A program made the translations under genes and the position numbers. Below the pieces are notes generated by a model, which had not been told where the DNA came from, made no database searches, and saw only the letters and a list, made by a program, of their open reading frames with translations. From positions 108,874,509-108,938,508 of the forward strand of contig OV884015.1 of assembly GCA_930367205.1 (NCBI GenBank): a DNA stretch of 64,000 nucleotides, given 5' to 3'. Positions 44,178 through 55,839 of this stretch are shown in pieces. The stretch comes from Acanthosoma haemorrhoidale (taxonomy: Eukaryota > Arthropoda > Insecta > Hemiptera > Acanthosomatidae). Each line of letters begins with the position of its first letter. Within the stretch, counting starts at the first letter, position 1.

Positions 44178-44395
44178 TATTAAAACCGATTTTATCCGAA
44201 CTAAGCAAGATTGATCTAAAACTGCCTCTAGTAGAATGAAAACTTATAGACCAACTTAGCACCTTATTCAATAAAACCTATAGTTGCACATAAAATACAT
44301 TCAGTGTACCAATTAATTCCATTATTTTATTCAATTCATTCATATAAGAAAAGCCAATTGAATCATGAATAATTATTTCTCACCTAGATTCTCTT
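44178..44395. repeat. Duplicated segment, copy 1
   Basis: Matches 44926-45118 in direct orientation, with shared blocks ttaaa(a/t)ccgatttta, gagattgatctaaaactg-like, acataaaatacattcagtgt, agaaaagccaat and gaataattatttctca. Moderately diverged, so an old local duplication. Confidence 0.85.
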
Positions 44396-44925
44396 AGGAC
44401 TTCCTTTTTAAAGTTTCGTTTTTGATTTTATTCAGAACCGTAGGCATTCATGTTTAAAATGTCTCATATGGTCATTGTGAGCCTAATGTTTGACTTTGAG
44501 TAGAAAATTGAACATGAAATTTCATACATGAAAAATTCTCAAACTCAATAACGCCTAGTTCCTGATTATCGTTTAGGTTGAGATTAAAAATTACCAAATA
44601 TCGATCGCACGTCGTTTTCACAACCAAAATTGTATTATTGCTTAAATGTTCTTTGGAACTTATAAATAATTTTCTCTATGTTCTTACACTGCATGGTTTT
44701 CTCTTTACTCCAATATATCTTTGAACTGGATTGGGTCAAATAGTTGATAAGATGCATGTAGTTACATCATTATGATGGTTTCAAGTGATAATTTATTAAA
44801 TAAGCGAGATTTCCCTCCACCATTTTTTTTTCATTTCTGTCCACGTTCTCGTCAGTACTTCTGATTATGATCAGGCGTCTACAGCGTACATACCGCTCTT
44901 GAGTAAGAATTCAATAAAGGCGCAT
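44396..44925. other. Spacer between the two duplicated segments
   Basis: AT-rich, non-coding by inspection, not itself repeated in the window. Confidence 0.4.
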
Positions 44926-45118
44926 TAAATCCGATTTTAGACGAATGAAGCGAGATTGATCTAAAACTGACAGTAAAAGTACCAACTTACCGCCTTAATT
45001 AATAAAACGTTTGTACATTGTACATAAAATACATTCAGTGTACCAACGAATTCCACTTTTTTATTCAATTCTTTAATATAAGAAAAGCCAATCAAATTAT
45101 GAATAATTATTTCTCAAC
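44926..45118. repeat. Duplicated segment, copy 2
   Basis: Second copy of 44178-44395, with its unit interrupted by small deletions. Its right end is cut exactly where the minus-strand NLR-D piece starts (after atttctcaact). Confidence 0.85.
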
Positions 45119-45330
45119 TTCCGTAATGTCCGCCATTTGATCTGCTTTCCCAGATCTAGAGAGTTGCCTTCTTACCGGTAGCGGTGGGGGTGTCAGGTCT
45201 TGGAATAGAGGGTTTTGGCAATGTTTTATCGAGTCGAAGAATTTGATGTGTCTTGTTTTAATGGCTTCGGTGATGGTGGGGACCTCGAACTTCTCGTGGA
45301 TGTCAGAAGCCTCCATTTCACGAAAAGGGG
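45119..45330 (-). mobile_element. NLR-D ORF end, minus strand
   Basis: The reverse strand encodes MEASDIHEKFEVPTITEAI, then KTRHIKFFDSIKHCQNPLF, DLTPPPLPVRR and a short acidic tail, then stop. It corresponds residue by residue in outline with 54091-54300. The UTR and poly(A) are missing, so the copy is truncated at both ends. Confidence 0.8.
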
Positions 45331-45598
45331 TATGCCCCAGTCAGATAGTTAAAAGTCAGATAACAAAAATTATATCAATAAATATTAAAAAATAATATTA
45401 GTGGCAACAATAAGTAAAAATAATACACACATGAACATAGTATTCACTCCGTCTCGTTTCTAAAAGCCAAAATAATGTAATTTATTTTGATAATAATGAT
45501 TCTACATGAATAATAATAATGATTGCAATGGTATAAATAAATAACTAAATACATAATACATATGTGATGAAACCGCTTTCTTCAGCCCCTTTAGTGAA
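45331..45598. other. No recognised feature
   Basis: AT-rich spacer with many taataat runs. Confidence 0.35.
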
Positions 45599-45950
45599 AT
45601 AAGCACTATCTAATCAGGAGCGCTGGCTCAGCGCCAAGCATGGCAGTCAGTATTTTGTCTGAAATAACGACCCAGTGAGATTTAGCCTGAGCTGCGCTGT
45701 TCAGTATAGTCACTGCGACATTCACTGACAGGCCAGCACTAAACAACTTGGGATTTACTAACCTTCTAGTCAAGACAAAACATATTCACAAGATATGATG
45801 TTATACTGGAAATAAAACAGTGCTCGGGAGGACTGCTTTAAACGAGGCGATAAAGTCATCTTCACGGCGGAATATTCAAAGTATAGGAGCACACTTATGT
45901 GTCAACACACAATACATAAATAAAGGCTTTGTTGTTGTTGTTGTTGTCAA
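45599..45950 (+). mobile_element. Possible non-LTR 3' end with (TTG)n tail
   Basis: Ends in aataaaggctttgttgttgttgttg (a polyadenylation-like aataaa followed by about six TTG units). Such simple-repeat tails occur in some non-LTR families. There is only one copy in the window and no coding part, so this stays tentative. Confidence 0.3.
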
Positions 45951-46077
45951 TCTGATTCTTTGTATGGGTTTGGAAAGGAAACGGCGCTTATAGACTAAAT
46001 CACTGTCGGTTGTTTATACTACAAAGATATTTTTTAACATAATATAACAATTATAAACTAAATTGTATTGTATATGG

Positions 46078-46177
46078 ACCGTGTCTATAGTCTAGTTGGT
46101 TAGCATACAACCAGTTAGTGGTTCACTCAGCCTGTTGAGGGTAAATGAGTAGCTACTTAAATCAAAACGCACTTGCC
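46078..46177 (+). other. tRNA-like A-box sequence
   Basis: tagtctagttgg (46089-46100) fits the Pol III A-box consensus. About 30 bp further, ggttcactcag partly resembles a B-box but lacks the conserved A and CC positions. I could not fold a convincing tRNA. It may be the head of a tRNA-derived SINE or chance. Confidence 0.2.
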
Positions 46178-46187
46178 AACTTTGGCG

Positions 46188-46559
46188 GCCTACGATGGAA
46201 GAATTCGTAGACATATCAAATTTTTCGACTCCCTGCAATACCTGACAAACCCGGTGTTTAACACGATAACCCCCACTCCGTTCCCCCATCGATGGCGCTG
46301 TCGCGGCTGAAACGCTCTAGTCTTAGGTATAGGTTTTAGTTCGTAAGTTTTTCTCCCACATTTTTAAACTGAAGGTGAGCACCATCACCTAGAATTGTAT
46401 TCATGTTATTGACCTATTAACTTCAATCTGATTATTATGTAACCCGACCTCCTTCAAATGCATCTGCGCATAGCAGAGTGAGGAGGAAAATTTGTCAATT
46501 CATTGTTCATATTTTTACATATTGTATATAAATTAAAGGGGTTAAGAAAAAAAAAAAAA
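46188..46559 (+). mobile_element. NLR-C copy with poly(A) and 10-bp TSD
   Basis: 372-bp 5'-truncated insertion. It encodes the ORF end RRHIKFFDSLQYLTNPVFN, then TPFPHRWR, a stop and about 240 bp of UTR, ending aaaggggttaag plus an A run (46547-46560). The direct repeat aactttggcg at 46178-46187 and 46560-46569 is the target duplication. NLR-C and NLR-A share the HIKFFDSLQ(H/Y)LTNPVFN block and the aaaggggyta terminus, so they are related families. Confidence 0.88.
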
Positions 46560-46569
46560 AACTTTGGCG

Positions 46570-47115
46570 ACAACCTTTGGTCGGACTCTTCATTAGGCCT
46601 TACCCTACGGATAAGTTTTATAATGTTTGAAATAATTGAATTCTTTTTTTTTCATCCATAGCTTTTTCAACAAGTCATTCTGTAAAACGGAAAATTGGTC
46701 GCATAAATATTTGATATCATGTCTACATGTTAAAGTACTGACATACTGGTATAACAGTCAAGAGTGCATAACGTACAATAGTATGTTTATGTTCAGAGAG
46801 TGAGTTTTAGAAACTACAGGTCTATGCCCTGCCATGTAAATTCAATATAGATGAAATAATACTAAGAGATAGACATTGACTAGATGAGAGCTGGCCAAGG
46901 TTCAGGTGCCCCTTACCGAGGGAAAGGGTTTCAGTGACAGGCAGTAACCTTTGTGTCGCGAGAGGCGGAAGTAAGCTGGCCATACATCGTGGCAGACAGG
47001 GTGTCCTCGAGGAAGCGTTAGAGTCACGTACGTAAGCTTGGTTTTAAGGAGGTGTTCAAATATATTTTTTTAACACAAAGAATTGAAATGAAATCAAAGA
47101 AAAGCCGTTCTTAGT
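46570..47115. other. No recognised feature
   Basis: Non-coding by inspection, with no repeats shared in the window. Confidence 0.35.
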
Positions 47116-47251
47116 AATACACAGGTTGGGTAAAAGAGGGGTGTTTATAAGGGGTAGTATCCCGTATATATATATTATATCCCTACATTATATATATATT
47201 TCAATATGTTACCATTCACTAGTAGATCGGTATTAATATACCGTATATAAG
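47116..47251. repeat. Dispersed repeat F, copy 1
   Basis: Shares gtaaaagaggggtgttta, aaggggtagta, gtatatatatattatat and ccattca(c/t)tagtaga, then gtattaatataccg, with 50387-50545 in direct orientation. Non-coding. Could be a MITE, but terminal inverted repeats were not identified. Confidence 0.8.
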
Positions 47252-47412
47252 TAGACCGAATACAATAAACCATATGCCGAATTCACCGAACGTAACAATA
47301 TATGATGTGTGTGTGGGGGGGGGCTTGGCAGACTGTTCATAAAAACAGTTATAACATTGCGTTTTTACTATGAATTCCGATCCGATTATCTTTGATACCA
47401 TATATATCTATA

Positions 47413-48400
47413 CAGTGGAATCCCGATTATTCGTATTTCCAGCTAATTCGTACAAATTTGCCGGTCCCCAGGGAAATCCCGGTAAGTGGTATAAAAACAA
47501 TGCATTTCAGTCCCCTCGGTAATTCGTATTATTTTTAACCTCGAGGTCACTTAAAACGCCTTATAATACGTATTTTCAGCTTGAATACCTCGTTATTTGT
47601 GCTGTTTCAAGAAAGGGAAAGAGGACAGTGAGAGACCAGAGAGCAGAATAAGTGCGAGATAAATGTTTTCTATGAAATCCCATATGTAATTCGTACTCTT
47701 TTTAATGAAAGAAAATAAGGAGAGGAGAGAGGGAAAGTTTTAGGAATTGTACTAAGCTTTTCTTTCGTTTCTACGGTTCAGTCTCGTTTTCGTTATCGCT
47801 GTGACACGTTACCATGCCTCCGAAAAAAGTTAGCCTCTCTATTATAGAGAAACAACAAATCATAAAGGCCGTGGCCAGTGGCTTTAAGCAAATTGACGTA
47901 TCCAAGCTTTTCAACGTCCCTCGTTCCACGCACATCAATCCTGAAGAACAAGGACAAAATCACTTCCCAGACATCAAGCAGCAAAGTAAAACGCTTCAAG
48001 ACTGGTGATTACCCACAACCTAAAGAGAACTTAAAAAAGTCCTTCGCGCAAGCAAGAAATTCAAATGTACCAGTTGGAGGAAATATACAAAGGAATTGAC
48101 AATACCCGCCTGCAAAGATTGCGTCAAAAACAAATTACGAATTTTTTACGTACAAATGATTGGTGTTTATTTAATCTAGAACATAATTATGTACATATTT
48201 TTTTTGCGTGGATTGTTTATTGTTTAGTTTAGTACTAAACAGTGTTTATTGCACAGTTTTTATCCTTACTACATTGTACATACTTCTTAATACATACATG
48301 TTTGCATTAATACGTTTTTTAATTTTGTACTCCCGATAATTGGTATTCCCGATACCAAACTGTCAGTCCCTTGACAATACGAATTATCGGGATTCTACTG
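47413..48400 (+). mobile_element. Pogo-like (CENP-B-type) DNA transposon, internally deleted
   Basis: 988 bp between inverted ends cagtggaatcccgattat and (reverse complement of the right end) cagtagaatcccgataat, with TA on both sides (47411-47412 and 48401-48402). The ATG at 47814 opens the DNA-binding part: PPKKVSLSIIEKQQIIKAVA, SGFKQIDVSKLFNVPRST. The frame then shifts by one, continuing as ILKNKDKITS, then FAQARNSNVPV, a CENP-B/pogo-type second helix-turn-helix block. Next comes a short C-terminal-like scrap (RLQRLRQKQITNFLR) without any DDE catalytic region. It is thus a non-autonomous derivative that keeps both ends. The 5' part (47413-47813) is a long untranslated leader. Confidence 0.85.
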
Positions 48401-50386
48401 TATATATATATATATGAGGAAAATGTATTTTAATATGACTCCTATATTAGAATAATGTTGATAAGTTACAAAGAAATACCAAAGATTTATTAACTGGAGC
48501 TTTGGAATTGTAAGGTAGTTGGGAACAATAGTTTCTTTCTCGATTGAAGCGTTTCAGGAAAGTTTAAATTAGACGAGTTGTTTTGAAATTTTCAACAGGA
48601 AACACCTTCTCTTCGCTTCTGAATTGTTAATGCCCTTACGCCAGTCGCATAGTTTCCTTTAGTCATTCTACATATAGAATTCATTTCATTGTTTTTAAGT
48701 TGATGATTTCAAATTGTACATTCTTGGTCTTATTCGTTTGAACATATTCCAACTTTTCTTGGAACCTTAATTCAGAACAGAGACACGTGAATTAACAAAA
48801 CCTAATTACCCCTTTAAAAACCTTAACTCGCTAATAACTTCAAACACTCATATATTTTTATGTGCCTAACTCTGCATCGGCAATGTTTGATTCCCAACGA
48901 AATTTGAATTTTTTTTTCTCTGAAGGGTATGGTTGAAGCCCTCCTTGCCTCACGAGAGAAAGTGAGTACCTGATTGTATATAAAAGAAGATAATCCAGTT
49001 TAGAAAACCGAAGTACAGTTTTAGAGGTAGCTTATCTTGGATCACGTATTAGTACTCCAGTACTAAAAACTAGGGTTGCACTAATGGGATTTTAAGCCAC
49101 GGATTTTATTCAATTAACTAAAATGTTTATAGCCAACTTGATAGTGACAGTGATAATGAATGAAGGGAAAGCAAGTCTGCCACAAGTAGCTTTTAACATA
49201 AAAAACACGCAGCACTAAAATTCATTGGACAAAGTCAAAAAGTGACAAAAAATTTTATTAGTTACATTTCCTGCAGAAAACCTCACATGAAAATTCAACA
49301 AAGATATTTACAACTTTTGGTCACATATCCGCTCTGAACATATCTACATCCGGTCAAAATTTCCGTTACCATATGGATAAATATATTTATTAAATATTAA
49401 TTTACCTTAAGAGGTATATTTAGAACAAATAAGCATGGCACCAAGTCTTAAAAGATGACAAAATAAAATTTTGGAGTCATGCCTCACGACGGTATGATCC
49501 GATCTGGTTGAAATAAAATCTGTATTTTACATTAAGGGATCGCTCTACAAAATCTGAAATTGCGTTGAGTTTGAAGAGACTTCTAGATTTGTCTATGGCT
49601 CTATCAGTGTTGTGATTGTTCTGTATTAAAAGATGGTTACGACAGAGTACTTCCTTAGGACTGGGCCTGAAAGAGAAAGAGAAGTTAGGACTAGAGAGAA
49701 GATAATTGGAAAAGGGAAGAATTAATGACATAGGGTTTACACAATGGAGGAAGAGGCTAAGAGAATGGACAACATGAGCTGGAATCTGCTTCTGGAGCAC
49801 GCTAGCCCGCGATTACACCGCCTCTTTAGTTCTCTGCTGCTAATTCCGTTTCGATGTTCCCTCATCAATTTATCGCGTGCCTTCGAGGGCTCTAACGGTC
49901 CCTGGTTCGACAGCGAGGAAGAAGGTGATACGTCTTTTAGCGGAGGAGCATTGTGCGTGGTCGCGACCCTACGCTGGGACCCCGTTAAACTGTAAATCGC
50001 CTTTTTTCGCTTTAAAGCCCTTCCAGGGGTCACGTGACCACTCCTCCTCGGTTATTTCACTCCCTTCCCTTTTCATAGCACTATTTTTTCCCTCTTAGTT
50101 CGTGTGTCGCGGCCGCCTTCCCGTTGAAAGCTCCAAGATGTATGAGCTTAAAGCACTCGGAGGATTCGTCATGCTCCGCTCTACACCACGGCTTTAACGT
50201 TATCCGTCTTGGTTTGTCACTTTTCTCTAAATGGAAGACTCAAAAGTTGACTTAATGGATTTTTATCAACATTTCCAGTTAAAGACTGACGAATGTAGGA
50301 AATTTTAAACCGTTGGCTGTTTACAATCAAATTTATCATAAACCTTAGCTTAGTAGACTGTGTAAAGATGCCAAACACTTCTTAGA
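48401..50386. other. Long stretch without a recognised gene
   Basis: Mostly AT-rich. The part 49740-50200 has more balanced composition with overlapping 73-107 codon frames on both strands, none with a motif. A CpG-containing region around 50030-50210 might be a host promoter or exon remnant, but I cannot support either. Confidence 0.35.
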
Positions 50387-50545
50387 ATACACAGATTTGG
50401 TAAAAGAGGGGTGTTTACAAGGGGTAGTAGGAGGAAGCTCTATCCGGTATATATATATTATATTCCTGCATTATATATATTTGAATATATTACCATTCAT
50501 TAGTAGATTTGTATTAATATACCGTTCCTAGTATTAATATACCGG
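50387..50545. repeat. Dispersed repeat F, copy 2
   Basis: Direct repeat of 47116-47251, with an extra insertion (gaggaagctctatcc) and the element gtattaatataccg repeated twice near the right end. It is followed at once by a mariner remnant. Confidence 0.8.
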
Positions 50546-50880
50546 AAAAAGAAAGGTTTTGTTTCAACAAGATAACGCCTCACCACACACCAGGAAAAAC
50601 TGGTTACACAAAACCAAAAATTTCAGAACTAGATGGGATTGAGTTTCTCGCTCAGCCCGCGTAGAGTCCGGGCTTAAGGTCCTTCAAACTACCATCTGTT
50701 CCGGCCAATCTCAAATCTCTCAAATGGACGATGTTCAAAATGGAGTTGCAGAATTCTTCCGTTCGAAACCCAAAGAGTAGTATTTGGGAAGAAATCCGAC
50801 AGCTTTCCTCGAGATGGCAACAAATTATAGAACACAACAGTATATACTTTGAATAATAACAAAAAAATTACTTTTAACTT
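50545..50880 (+). mobile_element. Mariner transposase C-terminal remnant (irritans-like)
   Basis: Interrupted plus-strand frames encode pieces of a mariner C-terminus: PHHTPGKTGYTKP, KISELDGIEFLAQPA, SPGL and, after a shift, FRSKPKE plus EMATNYRTQQYIL. The catalytic Asp of the SPDLAP motif reads SPGL, and the DNA-x-PH motif reads KITPHHT. Stops and shifts are frequent, so this is an old dead copy. No inverted ends were recognised. Different in sequence from Mar-T and Mar-G. Confidence 0.75.
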
Positions 50881-53559
50881 AAGCCAGAAAAACGGTCATT
50901 TTTTATGACTCATCAAGTTATTATTAAGTTGGGGGTAAAGAACATCCGTTGAACAGCAATTGTAAGACAGAATTAAAGGATAAACATATCATTATATATT
51001 TAAAAACCAATTGATATGTTCTGGAATTAGCTGATGGTAAATAAACTAACCAGCTGGAAAGATCTAAAATAAATAATCATATTAAGAAATTCTATAGATT
51101 AAATTTTTTTTTTTTTATTATTTTCCAAAAAGTCTTTAGTCGGGTTGAAGTCCTGTGACAACAAGTCACAAATAAATAAGTACAACTTTGACTAAAAACA
51201 AATTAGTGAATCCATTACATAAATAACGGGTATACCTGAAATTTGAAAATATTTACAATTATTCCACTGAATAAATGCATATTTAATTTATTTTAATACG
51301 AAAAAAGTACGATTAAGTTTCCCCAAAAAAATAAATGGAGGTTTTAAATAGTACGTTCACTGTACCACTAAGCCTTTAGGAGTTACCTCAAAATTATTTT
51401 ATGTTGATGAAATACTAAAAACCAAAATACCTTTACTAATCTAAAAAGTATATAAGTACCGGTTACACCGGAAAACCCAACTAACAATAATCGTAAACAC
51501 TTGATTATCATTGAATACAATTTTTCAAGTGTAAACATTTTCAATGTGTTCTTGTATCTGAGTTTGATATTACTTTTTATTCCTATCTAACCTTTAGAGT
51601 TGCCTCCATCAGTCCTCACAAAACCAGCTCTTTCAAGGCGATTAATGATAGTCACATTCAAACAGAAGACTTTTGATGACTTGGAGTTACGACTTCCAAG
51701 TCCTTCTCTTCTAATACCTAATCTCTTGAGAGATCTGTGATGACCCGTTACTCGTTCTAAGGGCATTAGATCAACCCTATAAAGTTTATCAGTCTCTTAC
51801 AGGGCTGTAATAAAATGTATGCTTTCTCAATGTTTATCTGAAACAATTGGATCATAGTGAGAATTATAGACAACCCTATACTTTTTTTTTATACTTATCT
51901 TAAGGTTTTGGTTCTTAGACTATATGTTAAACTACCCGTTATACCATAAAAAAGCTTGCAAGTCCCTGAAAAAAATTTCTAAGTGCATGTGACATTTATT
52001 TAACAAATATTATGTTGCTTTGTGATATCTGAATGAACTAAAATATTTTCTTTATTCTGAAACAATATACCCCCAAGATTAACTTAAATAATTGCTAAGA
52101 GGGGTCTAATACTCAGAAAACAAGATATATAAAATGAAAACTTAGATACATAAAACACAGTTATTAATTATTGACAATTAGCTCTTTCATTTTTAGTTTT
52201 ATTTCCACCAGACACGTAAGCCGGTTTGGGATATATCGGGGTTTGAAAAATAAAAAAACGAGACTAAAATATTGGAAATTTTTAGAAAAATGAACATTAA
52301 ATAAAATACAAAACTTTTATTTAAAATCATCTAATGAGAATTGAACATTGTTGGAAACTATCAGGATAAAGACGAAATATTGAACATATTGATAAGTTGA
52401 CATGATTTCAAGAAATCGAAGATTGTATTTAGCATCGCAAAAAAAAAAAATTATAATAAAAAAAATATTAAAAATATATTAAATCACTAAATATTGGACT
52501 ATATATTGTAAAATATATCTTTAATCATTAATTGAAGAATAAACACCCACTATTATATTTCTTCAGAAAAAAAAAAAATTAGAGTAAAGAAAGAGAAACA
52601 GTATGTTTAAATTGAAATGAATCATATCGTCATGTCACGTTTGCAGATTTAGTCAAAGTATCTATTTTATTATACATCGAACCAATATAATCATTTTACC
52701 ATAAAAATACGATTGCCCGAAGTCGTTTTCATCATTTATATTTGATGCAGAAAGCGCTAGATGCAGGGAAAAAAATATGACACGGCCCTATTCATCATAT
52801 TTGAAAAAAATTAATCGTAAATTTTATGTAAAATATTTTGATTGAATGAATGTCGTTGGACGTGAATTATGCCTTTCCGGCGTTATTTCAATTGCCGTTC
52901 GGAAGCTACCACCGAAGTCGAAGCAGCGAAGATAAATCTGTCGACTATTAAACACAAATCATGTTCCTACTGGCCTCCGTAGCCCCGGCCCCTTCCTGAG
53001 GGCCATCTGTTCAATGGACCCATTAAAAAAAATCTGCTGACTTGGTCTAGACTTTGTCCTGGCCAGTTAAAAAGTACAGAGTCCAATATATACTTGGGCA
53101 AGTTGAGATAGCTGCACTAACCCAAGTCATGCCCCACCAATCTTTGCTAAAGTGCTTTGAGCTGGAGTTTAAAGTTTGATTGTTTTAAATAATCTCTCAT
53201 TTACAAACCTTGAGATTTATGAATCTCCCTGCTCCCCCCCCCCGGGACCGCTTCAGAAACTCCTTACTTTCCTGGACGGTTAAAAGATTTATTTCATCTG
53301 TATTTAACTATATTGAGATTTAAAACAAAAGCTGGGGCAGGAAAAATTGAAAAAGTTTAAACGCAAGTCTTCCTTCAAACTTAATTATAATTTCTCAGTT
53401 TAAAATTTAATATATCGGGGACAAATATGTTCAAAACCAAATATACAATTATCTATCTAAACTGTTTTCCCCTTCTTTTTAGGTAGGCACTTTTAGGTTA
53501 AACAAATTTTTTTTTAAATCCAGGTTCTTTATATCAAGAAATTATTATTAGCCAAAGGT
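50881..53559. other. Long AT-rich stretch without a recognised gene
   Basis: 2.7 kb with no motif-bearing frame. Subregion 52690-53170 is less AT-rich and contains ctggccagttaaaaagtac and gtagccccggccccttcc. No copies elsewhere in the window were seen. Confidence 0.35.
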
Positions 53560-54035
53560 TTTATTATATAGTCTTGCAACTCACTTTCAAATTCTCTGGA
53601 CAAATGATAGACAGTTCGTGACATCTCAGGTGAATATGTTTGTGGTAAAACTTCAATTTTCAGATCTCGTAATTTTGCTATCTGACAAACATTTCAGTTA
53701 AGTTTCTGGCGATGAGTCAGATCTTGTGGCACCCTCTGGTATTCCCAATAGCAATTAGGTATTATATAATAGAAGCATGACTGACGTTCAAGTGTTTTTA
53801 ATTCATTATCATCGAACTTGGTTTCTTTGTCTTCCACGATATGGATTCAAGAGTCTTGTATTGCCGGATTGAAACCTAGAGGACCACCGATATACAGTTC
53901 TTTCATTCACTATACCATCATCAAAAGCCATATTGCTGTTTCGAACTGGTCCAAGTTTAAATTCATATAAGAATATAACTCGTAATTGTTCAGATCCCGT
54001 TGATATTAAAAAAATAAACCAACACTTGAGCAATC
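53560..54035 (-). mobile_element. Older mariner remnant with internal deletion
   Basis: The minus strand at 54033-53809 encodes an N-terminal mariner-type region: STGSEQLRVIFLYEFKLG, then NERTVYRWSSRFQSGNTRL. Further down, about 53680-53560, the frames give LKIEVLPQTYSPEM, corresponding to the EVLPHPPYSPDL region next to the third catalytic residue; the Asp there appears as Glu in this reading. The middle is missing and stops are frequent. It may belong to the same subfamily as the remnant at 50545. Confidence 0.72.
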
Positions 54036-54084
54036 TACAATAAACTCAATAACTACAACTACAACTACAATAAAGTTACCTTTC

Positions 54085-54684
54085 GACCAAATGAAGGCCG
54101 ACGAAATCCACAAAAAATTCGAAGTGCTCACTATTCAAGATTTTATCAAGAGAAGGCACATCAAATTTTTTGACTCCCTTAGACATAGCCACAACCCACT
54201 ATTCTCCGACCTTCAGCCACCACCAATGCCCGTCAGATGGAAGCACTGCTGGACCGCCGAAGCTTGGCGAATGAAAGACATCATAGAACCAGAGGACTGA
54301 CGGACCTACACCCAGCCGAGAGATCAAGGCCGATCTCCCGGCCGACTCCATCTACCTGTGTAAGCAGGGTTGATCTTCCGGCCGATTAGGCCGACTCATT
54401 CAGGCCCCTGGCGGGGCGGGCGCCAGGCCTTGCCTGGCCTAAGACAAGCAATCGCCTAGGCACCCCTAGGCTCAATCCTTGGTAGACTCTCACTACCTTC
54501 CTGACTCCATCCGCCTTTCTAGGCATTCCACACCCCATATCCTTCTCATACATCCTTCAAATAGGGGTCTCCCCTTAGTGAAAGGCACTTTCCAGCCAAA
54601 AATAATTTTCCTTATTTTCCCACATTCCTATTTTTACAAGTTTGAGAGCTTGGGGAAAAAAAAAAAAAAAAAAAAAAAAAACTA
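54085..54684 (+). mobile_element. NLR-D copy: ORF end, 3' UTR and poly(A)
   Basis: The frame 54091-54300 encodes MKADEIHKKFEVLTIQDFIK, RRHIKFFDSLRHSHNPLF, LQPPPMPVRW and an acidic C-terminus IIEPED, then TGA. The 3' UTR is unusually GC-rich in its first 200 bp (gcccctggcggggcgggcgcc) and ends tttgagagctt plus an A run to 54680. It is preceded by an (acaact)n-type microsatellite. This is the reference copy for the family; the RT domain is absent. Confidence 0.88.
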
Positions 54685-55057
54685 AGTTATAGCATGAAAC
54701 AGAAATATATATGAGTTAGTTTTTGTAAAGAAAAGATGGATTCTTACTTAAATCATTTTATCAAAATGAATAAATCAGGCATTTGATCCCTTCGATGCCA
54801 ATACATCAGGCAGCCAACATGAATCGATTGCCGGATCAGATCGGACCGCCTACTCGGTGCAGACAGTCGGGTTGAGCAGGGAATATATCTTGACGTTTAT
54901 ACCGTTCCTTCGAATGTCTTGTTTTGCTAGAGGGAAATTATCCCGTCTAATGGGAAATGTTCCCTCAGGTTTTGTATATTTATTTATAAACAGCTTTTGG
55001 CAAAAACCTATGAGCTAAGTTAATCCAGAGAAATAGTCTAGAAATTTATGGAAATAA
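54685..55057. other. No recognised feature
   Basis: Spacer between the NLR-D poly(A) and Mar-T copy 3. Confidence 0.35.
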
Positions 55058-55839
55058 TAGGTTGGCAAGAAAGTAATTTCAGTCTTTTAGTGAGAAATAA
55101 AACTCCAAAATCAGTCAAATATCTTCCATTCTGTTCGATAACCTTTTGCCATCTTTCTCGTAACTTTATGATCCCGCGCTCATAGAACTTCAGGTACTTA
55201 TCAGCAAAGAAAACTCAACCAAGTGCGATTTGAGGTCATCTTACCTACAATTTTTCCATGTAACAAGTTTTGTAAACTTCGAAGTAAATGATAATCCGAT
55301 GGTGCAAGGTCGGGGCTGTATGGGGATGCGACTTCCCAACCAAGCTCCAATAGTTTCGTACGTGTTGCTAAAGATGTGTATATATATAGGCCTCGCAATG
55401 TCTTGGCGGAACCCAAATATCGAGCTTCTTAACAAGTCCAAGACGTCTTATATGATTTTCAATTATTGTGTGTGATACAGTTAACTGTTTTGCAATCACT
55501 CGTACAGTTATATGACTATTCGATTCAATTATGACTTTCATTTTATCATCATCAATTTTAAAAGGTCGACCAGAACATCTTTCAGTGAAAAATCTCCAGA
55601 ATGAAATTTGTTTAAGCCAATTCTGACACGTGCGTTCTGTTAAACAATGAACGCTATAAACTTCACATATCTCTTTGCGAGCCTCAGCAGCTTTCTTGCC
55701 TTTATGTAAATGTCGAAAATGCTTATTTTTAATTCAAAATCCATGTTTAAAACTGACCGTAAACTGACAATTGTATAGCAACCTAAAGGTATCGACTACC
55801 AAATCTCAAAAGAAAAAACTTCTAACATTGACAAAAGAA
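55058..55839 (-). mobile_element. Mar-T copy 3: deleted mariner lacking its 5' terminal repeat
   Basis: Minus-strand copy. The 3' inverted end ggttggcaagaaagtaat lies at 55061, next to TA. The coding remnants read [12 protein letters not shown] directly before the [14 protein letters not shown] frame, that is, the same deletion junction as copies 1, 2 and 4. The N-terminal region extends to about 55800 (reverse complement of ttaggttgctatac). Homology stops within the 5' UTR near 55839, so the left inverted end is lost. This copy should be immobile. Confidence 0.88.

Noticed and set aside
49737..50033. Overlapping frames on both strands in a GC-richer region
   Set aside because: Both strands are open to a similar extent and neither shows a motif, as expected from composition.
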